From Pseudomonadota bacterium (GTDB lineage: Bacteria; Desulfobacterota; Desulfobacteria; Desulfobacterales; JAHIVH01), in assembly GCA_018816735.1 (NCBI GenBank), contig JAHIVH010000013.1, positions 1 to 64,000 on the forward strand: 64,000 bases of DNA, in the 5' to 3' direction. A program made the position numbers and the translations under genes. The notes beneath the pieces were generated by a model. It saw only the letters and a program-made list of their open reading frames with translations, was not told the DNA's origin and made no database searches. Shown piece by piece: positions 1 to 7,286 of this stretch. How positions within the stretch are numbered: position 1 is the first letter of the stretch; each line of letters opens with the position of its first letter.

Positions 1-1
1 A

Positions 2-427
2 CAGGTTGTCGAAGACGTTTTAGAGAAAAAAACACCCCATGAATCGGATGAATGGTATGTGGTTCCGGATTCGTCGCATATTGATATCGTGGGCGGGCTT
101 AACGCACCCCTATTTTCTTTCCCGAAAATAGGCACATGGCTTGATAAGGTCTGTAACGGCATACCGGATGTCTCAGATGAAGAAACCGTTGATGAAGTGA
201 TTGAAGATGAAACCGGTAACACGACGGTTGACTCTTTGGCAACAGGGGACAACGAAGAATCCGTTGATGAGGAAGACGCATCCTCTCAAAAAACGGCCAA
301 GGGCAAATCCTATTGTTTTATCTCTGCTATTGGTCAGGATGGGCGTATGGCGTATGGTTTGCTGATGATGGCAATGATTCCGTCAAGTGCTTTTTTTTTA
401 AATGGGTTCGCAAGGAAAAACAGTTAA
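2..427 (+). CDS. C-terminal part of an exported protein with a Cys-containing membrane anchor (5' end outside window)
   Basis: The reading frame is open from base 2 of the window, so this is the tail of a longer gene; the GTG at 59 is internal rather than a real start. The visible ~141 residues hold an acidic, low-complexity stretch rich in Glu, Asp, Thr and Val. After it comes a short C-terminal segment: Lys-Ser-Tyr, then CFISAIG, a hydrophobic run of about 20 residues (GLLMMAMIPSSAFFL), then a basic end (ARKNS). A Cys-box, hydrophobic helix and basic tail is the tripartite plan of C-terminal sorting or anchoring signals in Gram-negative bacteria. I therefore infer a surface or periplasmic protein anchored at its C-terminus. 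The function of the body of the protein cannot be seen. A strong bidirectional terminator follows directly. Confidence 0.55.
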   Translation, partial: QVVEDVLEKKTPHESDEWYVVPDSSHIDIVGGLNAPLFSFPKIGTWLDKVCNGIPDVSDEETVDEVIEDETGNTTVDSLATGDNEESVDEEDASSQKTAKGKSYCFISAIGQDGRMAYGLLMMAMIPSSAFFLNGFARKNS

Positions 428-446
428 GCAGACTCCTGATTAATCA

Positions 447-488
447 AAAAAACCGGCATCGGATTTATTTCCCGATGCCGGTTTTTTG
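447..488. terminator. Bidirectional intrinsic terminator
   Basis: A perfect 10-bp stem (CCGGCATCGG at 453-462, CCGATGCCGG at 472-481) with a 9-base loop. It is preceded by an A-run and followed by a T-run, so it can stop transcription in both directions. It lies between the convergent ends of the anchored protein (plus) and the FadL-like gene (minus). Confidence 0.85.
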
Positions 489-514
489 TTTATGAAAAGT
501 ATCAAAAGACGTTT

Positions 515-1867
515 TTACAAGTTATAGACAAACCCTGCCATAAAGGTATAGCATTCTCCACCATATGTATAGTCTGGATTGGCTGCTGTTGGGGCGGTTT
601 TATCAATATCTCTTTCAACCAGTTTCTGATATTGAAAACTTGCAGTCAGATCCACAGGGCCCTTCATGCCGCTCAAGAAAGATAATTTGGGCATCCGGTA
701 TTTGATGCCGAAAGATCCCACATGTTTGTCATTGTCAAGAAGGTTGAAAATGCCCTCAGATGAGCTGTCCGGCACACAGGATTTTTCAAAATAATAACCC
801 ATCAGAAGATCCATCGCCTCATTTATTTTGAGTTGGACACCCAATTTAGGAATGATAACATCATCAAGTTCAGGCAGATTGTTTGCGTATCTTTCTTTCA
901 TGTATTTGGAGACTTTGTATTCCGACCATTGTCGCACTTCAAGATCAAGGGAAAGAATCAGGTTCCCGGTGGCATAGGAAAATCCTGTCGTGAAAGTAGG
1001 GGGCTGGTAAAAATCAAACATACCGGCGACGATTTCCATTTCGATGTTTCCCACATCTATGACAGTAAACATGTTAAACTTTTCAATGTAAAGATAGGAC
1101 TCCTGTCTGTATGAAAATCCCACATCAAGCCCTTGAAGAAGGGGGAACATATATCCAGGTCGTATATATGCACCGAACATGACCGGATTCTTTGAGATTT
1201 CCATGTCAAATTTTGCCTGAAGATCAGGCGTCTGGGGATCAGATGAAATAATAAGGTCCGTCGCCACAATATTGCCGGAGCCTCCCATGGATTGACTGAT
1301 ACCCAACCCGAAACCCAGCATATCATTGAAAAGGCCAAATCCGGCCCCGAACATGATCATAATGGTTTGGCTCTCTCGGCCATATCTGAAGAAGTTATGG
1401 CTTCGTAGATCAATATCATTGATTTTTACCATGGTCAGATCATCATTCAGGGCAAGGACAACGCCAATCCGGGATGATGAGATATAAGACGGCATTTTGT
1501 AAAACAGGTTCATATCAATGGCCCCGCCCAGGATAATTGTCCCGGTTTCAAGGTCATTGAGTGCGGCGGTCTCTCTGTCAATATCAATGTCAAATTCCGG
1601 CTTGTTATAGATATAAGATACAGCCAGTTGATTCTTGAATTCCTTGTTGCCATCGGAGACAATATCCTGGTCTGCAACTGTTTTTCCTAGTCCTGAAATA
1701 TTATAGTATACAGACGACCAGTCGTTCACTCGTGCGGTCATGGCATTTCCAAGGGCAATGCCCATTGGGGACGCACCGAATGTGTCCGCATAATTGTCCG
1801 CAAAGGCGTTTGTGCCCATGAGAGTCGAGATGATTAGAATTTTTACGATTAATTTAATCTTACCCAT
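515..1867 (-). CDS. FadL/OmpP1/TodX-family outer-membrane channel
   Basis: A predicted 450-residue outer-membrane beta-barrel of the FadL/OmpP1/TodX (Toluene_X) type, the family that takes up long-chain fatty acids and other hydrophobic compounds. The ATG at 1867 is chosen because AGGAG lies about 10 bases upstream and it yields a clean signal peptide (MGKIKLIV..., cleaved after NAFA). An in-frame start at 2026 would overlap the upstream gene and destroy the signal peptide. The mature N-terminus (GIALGNAMTARVNDWSSVYY followed by NISGLGK) matches the FadL N-terminal hatch pattern, in which a Gly-Asn-Ala core precedes a Val-Tyr-Tyr-Asn-x-(A/S)-Gly motif. The protein ends in alternating aromatic residues and Leu, as barrels do. 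It follows the giant lipoprotein gene by 47 bases on the same strand, so the two are probably co-transcribed. The substrate is unknown. Confidence 0.8.
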   Translation of the reverse strand: MGKIKLIVKILIISTLMGTNAFADNYADTFGASPMGIALGNAMTARVNDWSSVYYNISGLGKTVADQDIVSDGNKEFKNQLAVSYIYNKPEFDIDIDRETAALNDLETGTIILGGAIDMNLFYKMPSYISSSRIGVVLALNDDLTMVKINDIDLRSHNFFRYGRESQTIMIMFGAGFGLFNDMLGFGLGISQSMGGSGNIVATDLIISSDPQTPDLQAKFDMEISKNPVMFGAYIRPGYMFPLLQGLDVGFSYRQESYLYIEKFNMFTVIDVGNIEMEIVAGMFDFYQPPTFTTGFSYATGNLILSLDLEVRQWSEYKVSKYMKERYANNLPELDDVIIPKLGVQLKINEAMDLLMGYYFEKSCVPDSSSEGIFNLLDNDKHVGSFGIKYRMPKLSFLSGMKGPVDLTASFQYQKLVERDIDKTAPTAANPDYTYGGECYTFMAGFVYNL

Positions 1868-1914
1868 TTTACTGAGGCTCCTTTCTTTATCACGTATCAT
1901 TTTTATTTTTATAT

Positions 1915-4900
1915 CTAGTTTAGTTGAAACCCGAACTTTCGATAGACGCTTTCTAACTGTGAGTTGTCCCTGCTGTCCTCCATGACCGTTGCCAGATCCA
2001 GAACCAGTTGTGCGGTTGAAGACCACAAGGGTTTGTCCTCAGATATGAAATCCTTATTGAGGAATGTATCGAGATCGCTGAATACCTGATCCCACTTGGC
2101 ATCAATGGTTACCGTGTCGATAATAAAATCGGGAATGCCATCATTCTTCAACAGACTGCCGCTGATGGTCAGAAGATCCCAGTAATTATTTGTGCCATAC
2201 GTCGTTTCTCCATCTACGATTGTCGGTTCGTCCTTAATGACATCGTGAATGTCGGGAAGGGAGTAGGCAAGGATATTATAAAGATCATTGAACCCATCCT
2301 GGCCTTGATATACCCATTCTTCATTCACCGAGTCATAGTATGTGAAGAGTTTCCCCACACTGTAGAGCAGGCCTGAAATCTGGTTGTCTGAATAGATATA
2401 GCCATTTCCAAGGAAGGATTCGTTTACGGTGATAATACTTTCCACAAGGGAGTATTGGCTGTCTTTATAGAGGAGGCCGACAAGATCATCAAATCCATCT
2501 TCAAAATCCTTCCAGTTTTCATTGTCCAAAGTCGGCTTGTCATCCGGATAATTGGCAAGGCCATAACCTTCATTCTTGCCTACGGCATCATGCCCGACAA
2601 GCGTATCAACGAGATCATCAAAAATGGTATCTTCATCCCTGGCGCCGGTGAATTCCTGATAAACACCGTAAACGTCTTTTGAGGACTCGACACCTTGAAC
2701 AAACATCCAGTCCGGATAGATATATTTTTTAGGAGATCCGCCAGGCCCATATTTGTCTTCACCTTCAAAGATTTTTACCATTTCGCCTTTGGTGGCCTTC
2801 ATGGCTGTGGTGATCTGCTCAAGGGCCTGCATGAGTTCATCCGTATCATTGGCATCGCATAGAATAAGCTTAATAATAGAAGTTACGACTTTTGTCTTTG
2901 ATAGGAGGGTCGGTAATAGTCCGTCCATCCGTTTGGTCCGCTGGGTCAGATCACTGTCTACAAGCATATTTAAAATCGTTTTTAAGGGGGGGGGCAGGAA
3001 GAATAAATTTTCTTCTTCATTTCCATTCCAGTAGAGCAGGGGATTTGCCGTGCTGTACATTTCAGCGGTGGACTGAAGGTAGGCATCTCCTTGATAGTTT
3101 CCGTATGCAGGTAGCGTATCTCCCAAAATTCTGGGTTTCCAGCAATTGTAGGGAGGGGACCCTTCATTTTTTTGGTAATAGAATAAAGGCGTTAGCAGGG
3201 GTGTCAAGGCTTCGACAACCATCCGTCCACCGCCTTTGATGTTTGTTTTATTGTCAGGATTGGTATAATCGGGATATGCAATCGTGTTGTCGTAAATGGC
3301 TGAAAGCAGTGAGATAAAAAGAGGGAGAAATGCGCTCCGGTGTTCCCATATGTCATCGCCCACCTCAAATTCAAGTGAACCTAAAGAATAATCCTCCACG
3401 CCGTTTCCCCTATCCATTTTGGGACTTCTCGGGAAAGCCAGGCGTGCGATCGCCAGCCCATTTTTTCCAACAACAGAAGGGTTGGCATTCCCTCTGCCAA
3501 ATACGGTATCATAGACCAGTTGTTCCGTGATACCACCGATGAGTCCTAAATCAAGTGCATCGGTGGACAGGCTGGCGGCAATCTCGATCCTATAATCTCC
3601 GGGAATGGTTGACAGACCGGATTTGCCTGTTTTTGCCCATACATGGTTCCCTTTAAATTTTCTTGAATCTGCAAGTCCCATGACGCCGTTTCCTTCAATG
3701 ACCTGAAAGAGTGCACCCAGAGGCAGCGTACCTGCACCCAGTCCCAGGGTGCTCAAGTTAACGCTTAAATATAAGGGAATGGGCAGAACAATTTTCTTTT
3801 CGTTCCAGAACCACTGGTAGTTTCTGTAAAATGCTTCCAAAGGAGATGCACAAGCGCGTTTGGGTTCGTTCTCCGCGATCGTTTCAATATAGTGCAGGGA
3901 GCCTGCATATTCATCAGTGGAAATGGTGGTTGTCGAAACATTGCCGCTGGCGTTGTCAGGCGAAATATAAGAGGTTCCAAAAAGAAGGGGATATTTGATG
4001 ATGATGTGGTCTGAATCCCATTCTGCCTTATAGCGATTAAACCGCTCTTTTTTCGGTGTTTTGTTTCCTTTTGTCTTGTCAGTCGGGGAGAGGTATCCTG
4101 TAACGACACTGGTATCATCATCTTCCGCATCACCAACATCTGTGGGATAGATATATTCCCAGGTATCCGTGTCAGTATTGACCAGGGCGTAAACTTTGCC
4201 ATTGGGCCTCAGGTATTCATGGTAGGTTGTTCCGTTTATTTTGACCGTATTGGCGTCAGGATCGGCGTAATAGAAAGGTCCTTCTCCGTTGAAGCAGTTC
4301 CTTGCAACCCAGGAGTTTATCCATTGTGCCACATTGGTTTCTTGACGTCCGGTGGGATCATAGGGTGAGTAACTGTTCATGACATTGTCCCCGGATGAAA
4401 TATTCCCGCCATCAGGTGTGCCCACATCTCCAGCAACAGGCCCTGACATGAAATTAAGTGCGCCGTAATTTTGATTGTAGTAGAACCGTTTTTGATCCAT
4501 TTCTGTTCGCTTAAAGGGTTTGTAACTTCTTGAAATATGTTCTCCGTCTGTGGGAAAAAGGGTCATGTCAAAAAGACCCATAAAGCTGGTGCTGCCGGTT
4601 TCAACAATGGCATGGGTTCTGATGCTGAACAGGGAGTCGTTTAGTGTGAGATAGTTGACGGTTTTTCCATGGCCGTGATCTTTTCGGCCATCTGCGGCAT
4701 CCGGATCAATCTCTCCTGTGGTGCCGCCATCTTCAAACCCGATATTTAAAGCGGCCGCGATCCCAAAAAGGGCATGTTCCAGTTCGTGGATGGGATACGC
4801 ACCGGAATCCGGATCGGTTCTGTCCCTTCCCTTAAAATCATATTTCATTAGGTCTATCAAGGATTGCTCAATATCTTCTGTGTCCGGATCAAATTGGAGG

Positions 4901-6099
4901 TTCTTCAAATATTTTCTCATCTGATGAAGGGCATACATTTTTTCCGCCCAGTCGTTATCCACGTTGCCTGATGCTTCCCGGTCGGATCTGAGAAACAATT
5001 GGATCAGACTGGGGAAAAATTCGATCAGGCCCTCTCCAAGGTCGGCGTTCGATTCTATTTCATCATCACTCTGGCTGTATCTGGGATCGGACTCGTAGGT
5101 CTTTCCACCCACTGTGAGATGGTCTTCTATATTGTATATGAGCTCTTTAATCACTTTTTTGTTGGTTTCCGCATCATCCGGATCGAAAAGATTGGCAAGT
5201 TCGCGGATAGTCGTATTCAACAGTTCCCGGTTTTCTTCATCGGCCATCATTTTGTTGACCCAGCGCACTAAGATATTTACACCCTTTACCGCATTCCCAA
5301 GTTCTGAATTGGTGTCGCTGTCCGGATCGATCTCGTCTCTCTGAAGCACGGCTCCGTCTGAATCGAGCCACATGGGATAATCTGCCTGAACCAACAGTTT
5401 GCCCAGTAATTTTGTAATGTCGATAAAGTCTTCGTTAAAGTCTTCATCCTCTACATCATCAATGAGCTCCTGGATATCATCCCTCAATTCATCCTTGTCT
5501 TTTGTGTCAATCATATATTGACAGATTTTTCCCCCCATCCGGAGGATTTCCTTCATGCCGGTCCTGGCACCTTCGTTGTTGTTGTCCGACAGGTCATCCA
5601 GGAAGGAATAGAAATTGTCGATATAGGTGGATTCATTATCCGGATTGTAGAACGCATCAATATCATCATATGCATCATATGAGACGGCGTCATAGGGGTA
5701 CATTTTTGATTTTCCTGAAGGATCTGTATCGATCAGCCACTCCACGATGCCTTTGACCTCTGTATCCACAAGCTTGATAATCAGATCGGTATGGTTTCCC
5801 AGAAGATCATTCGAGTTCTTTGAAAAGGCGATGAATTCATCAAGATTGCTGTTGACCAGGTCTGCGAGTCTGTCACTGACACCTTGGCCGTCTATATCAT
5901 CATAGATTTCCTCAAGGGACGCACCGTCCTTCAGGACAGATACAATTTCAAAATCCTTTTCTTCATCCGGAGCATTGTTTTTTTGAAAGCCATAGGGAAG
6001 CATGCCGTCTTTAACTTTTGTAGAATCATCATTTTTTGCACAGGCGAAAAGGGTCAACAACAAAAGAAAAATCAGCCATGGCATTTTTCTTTCAAACAT
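1915..6099 (-). CDS. Giant (1394-residue) predicted lipoprotein of unknown function
   Basis: Begins MFERKMPWLIFLLLLTLFAC; the basic-hydrophobic leader and the LFAC lipobox predict a lipoprotein with Cys20 as the modified residue. GGAGG lies 9 bases before the ATG, supporting the start. The rest is a long, acidic, Asp/Asn-rich extracytoplasmic protein without transmembrane segments and without a domain I recognise. It has long stretches of helical, leucine-spaced sequence (roughly residues 30-460 and 1060-1390) around a more irregular centre. Residues 438-442 read HELEH, formally an HExxH zinc-protease motif, but nothing around it confirms catalysis. It shares a transcription unit with the FadL-like channel and is divergent from an MlaC-like and an RND gene, which suggests a periplasmic or outer-membrane-bound partner in moving hydrophobic molecules. 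That role is inference from neighbours only. Confidence 0.7.
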   Translation of the reverse strand: MFERKMPWLIFLLLLTLFACAKNDDSTKVKDGMLPYGFQKNNAPDEEKDFEIVSVLKDGASLEEIYDDIDGQGVSDRLADLVNSNLDEFIAFSKNSNDLLGNHTDLIIKLVDTEVKGIVEWLIDTDPSGKSKMYPYDAVSYDAYDDIDAFYNPDNESTYIDNFYSFLDDLSDNNNEGARTGMKEILRMGGKICQYMIDTKDKDELRDDIQELIDDVEDEDFNEDFIDITKLLGKLLVQADYPMWLDSDGAVLQRDEIDPDSDTNSELGNAVKGVNILVRWVNKMMADEENRELLNTTIRELANLFDPDDAETNKKVIKELIYNIEDHLTVGGKTYESDPRYSQSDDEIESNADLGEGLIEFFPSLIQLFLRSDREASGNVDNDWAEKMYALHQMRKYLKNLQFDPDTEDIEQSLIDLMKYDFKGRDRTDPDSGAYPIHELEHALFGIAAALNIGFEDGGTTGEIDPDAADGRKDHGHGKTVNYLTLNDSLFSIRTHAIVETGSTSFMGLFDMTLFPTDGEHISRSYKPFKRTEMDQKRFYYNQNYGALNFMSGPVAGDVGTPDGGNISSGDNVMNSYSPYDPTGRQETNVAQWINSWVARNCFNGEGPFYYADPDANTVKINGTTYHEYLRPNGKVYALVNTDTDTWEYIYPTDVGDAEDDDTSVVTGYLSPTDKTKGNKTPKKERFNRYKAEWDSDHIIIKYPLLFGTSYISPDNASGNVSTTTISTDEYAGSLHYIETIAENEPKRACASPLEAFYRNYQWFWNEKKIVLPIPLYLSVNLSTLGLGAGTLPLGALFQVIEGNGVMGLADSRKFKGNHVWAKTGKSGLSTIPGDYRIEIAASLSTDALDLGLIGGITEQLVYDTVFGRGNANPSVVGKNGLAIARLAFPRSPKMDRGNGVEDYSLGSLEFEVGDDIWEHRSAFLPLFISLLSAIYDNTIAYPDYTNPDNKTNIKGGGRMVVEALTPLLTPLFYYQKNEGSPPYNCWKPRILGDTLPAYGNYQGDAYLQSTAEMYSTANPLLYWNGNEEENLFFLPPPLKTILNMLVDSDLTQRTKRMDGLLPTLLSKTKVVTSIIKLILCDANDTDELMQALEQITTAMKATKGEMVKIFEGEDKYGPGGSPKKYIYPDWMFVQGVESSKDVYGVYQEFTGARDEDTIFDDLVDTLVGHDAVGKNEGYGLANYPDDKPTLDNENWKDFEDGFDDLVGLLYKDSQYSLVESIITVNESFLGNGYIYSDNQISGLLYSVGKLFTYYDSVNEEWVYQGQDGFNDLYNILAYSLPDIHDVIKDEPTIVDGETTYGTNNYWDLLTISGSLLKNDGIPDFIIDTVTIDAKWDQVFSDLDTFLNKDFISEDKPLWSSTAQLVLDLATVMEDSRDNSQLESVYRKFGFQLN

Positions 6100-6130
6100 A
6101 ATGGGTTACCTCCAAGTTGATATTAAATGC

Positions 6131-6142
6131 TGTCTATAGACA
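6131..6142. promoter_or_regulatory. Perfect 12-bp palindrome upstream of the giant lipoprotein gene
   Basis: TGTCTATAGACA is a perfect dyad, 32 bases before the lipoprotein start. It lies where an operator or promoter would be for the minus-strand unit. No regulator is identifiable; a short palindrome like this can occur by chance. Confidence 0.3.
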
Positions 6143-6343
6143 CTTTGACGGACCAATATTTAAAATAAACGGAGTTCGTCCTGAAAAACCAAGATTACAT
6201 CCAGGCATAGACCTATTGTTAGATACTATTAACATGGATGTGGCGTATCGTTTTGGATTATCCGTTGCTTTTGGACCGTGGAACCTACTAAATTAAATTA
6301 ATCAACGGATGTCAAGTATTTTTATAAAAACAGGCAATAAAAT

Positions 6344-6390
6344 TAACCGTTTGGTTATGAAGAGGGCGGATTGCATAACGGCCCGGTTAT
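6344..6390. promoter_or_regulatory. Twin inverted repeats between divergent envelope genes (possible operators)
   Basis: The 504-base divergent intergenic region holds two similar dyads: TAACC-N4-GGTTA at 6344-6357 and ATAAC-N6-GTTAT at 6375-6390. Their centres are 32 bp apart, about three helical turns. They lie just upstream of the best plus-strand promoter candidate. This is the arrangement expected of a dimeric repressor binding two sites on one DNA face. No regulator gene is adjacent, so the call is inference. Confidence 0.4.
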
Positions 6391-6420
6391 TTGTAACTTA
6401 TGACCAAAACAAGGGCGACC

Positions 6421-6447
6421 TTGTCATACATAACAAAATGCTATAAT
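6421..6447 (+). promoter_or_regulatory. Candidate sigma70 promoter for the MlaC-like/RND operon
   Basis: TTGTCA at 6421-6426 and a consensus TATAAT at 6442-6447 are separated by 15 bases. They lie about 155 bases before the MlaC-like start. The spacer is short of the ideal 17. A second TTGACA at 6477-6482 has no good -10 box. Confidence 0.45.
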
Positions 6448-6603
6448 TGGGAATTGCCGAATTCTTTTATGAGTAATTGACATATCCATGGCAAATAATG
6501 TATGGGGAATGAAAATAAAAATTTAAGAATGGATGATTGTATGGGGGGATGGAAAGGATTTGAATTCCCCGGTTAACTGAATCAAAAGCCTATAAAATTA
6601 AGC

Positions 6604-7233
6604 ATGAAACCCATGACTACCAACAATATACCTGCCCGAATTTTACTGATCATCACCCTGCTGACCGGACTGCTCTGCATCAGGACCGCAATGGCAGACA
6701 ACAGGAAAGATGTTGAAACTTATCTCAAGGGGAAAATGGATGCGGTCTTTGACGTATTGAAAAACCCGAAGCTTTCTCAGGAGCAAAAAAATAGTGAGAT
6801 TGTAACGATTGTATCACCCATGTTTGATTTCTCATTGATGACCAAACTGTCTTTTGGAAAAATCCATTGGTCAGGAATGACAGACAAGCAGAAAAAGCAA
6901 TTCGATGATATTTTTGTCAAGCTATTGAAGCGGTCTTTTATTGAAAAACTGGTACTTTATACAGATGAAAAGGTTGTTATCAAAGATGCGGTCCAGGAAA
7001 ATAATAAAGTTTTCATATCAACGGTTCTGATATCAAAGGGCAGTCAATTTGACATGGCGTATAAATTTTATCAATCTGGCAAGGCGTGGAAAATTTATGA
7101 CCTTGAAATACAGAATATCAGCGTAATCTCAACATATCGGTCACAGATTGATGATGTATTGAAAACCGGAACCTATGATGATCTGATGGTTAAACTGGAC
7201 AAACCTGAAACAAAGGCAGCGGAAAACAAATAG
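6604..7233 (+). CDS. MlaC/Ttg2D/HpnM-family periplasmic lipid-binding protein
   Basis: A 209-residue exported protein of the toluene-tolerance (Tol_Tol_Ttg2, MlaC) family. Members are periplasmic carriers of phospholipid or other lipids. A signal peptide ends at about residue 31 (TAMA before DNRKD). The mature part follows the family pattern: an N-terminal helix with VETYLKGKMDAVFDVL, MFDFSLMTKLSFGKIHWSGM in the middle (the family's F-D-F then W-x-x-(L/M) signature), KLLKRSFIEKLVLYTDEKV, and YDLEIQNISVISTYRSQ near the end. The last block is the conserved I-x-G-(V/I)-S-x-x-x-x-Y-R/Q segment. It is followed after 53 bases by an RND/MMPL transporter gene, as in HpnM-HpnN pairs of hopanoid clusters. 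No Mla ABC genes and no hopanoid genes are nearby. Confidence 0.85.
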   Translation: MKPMTTNNIPARILLIITLLTGLLCIRTAMADNRKDVETYLKGKMDAVFDVLKNPKLSQEQKNSEIVTIVSPMFDFSLMTKLSFGKIHWSGMTDKQKKQFDDIFVKLLKRSFIEKLVLYTDEKVVIKDAVQENNKVFISTVLISKGSQFDMAYKFYQSGKAWKIYDLEIQNISVISTYRSQIDDVLKTGTYDDLMVKLDKPETKAAENK

Positions 7234-7286
7234 ATCCGTATCATACAAAAACAGAATGATTTTCACCAGCCTGACCCTGAACCCAT

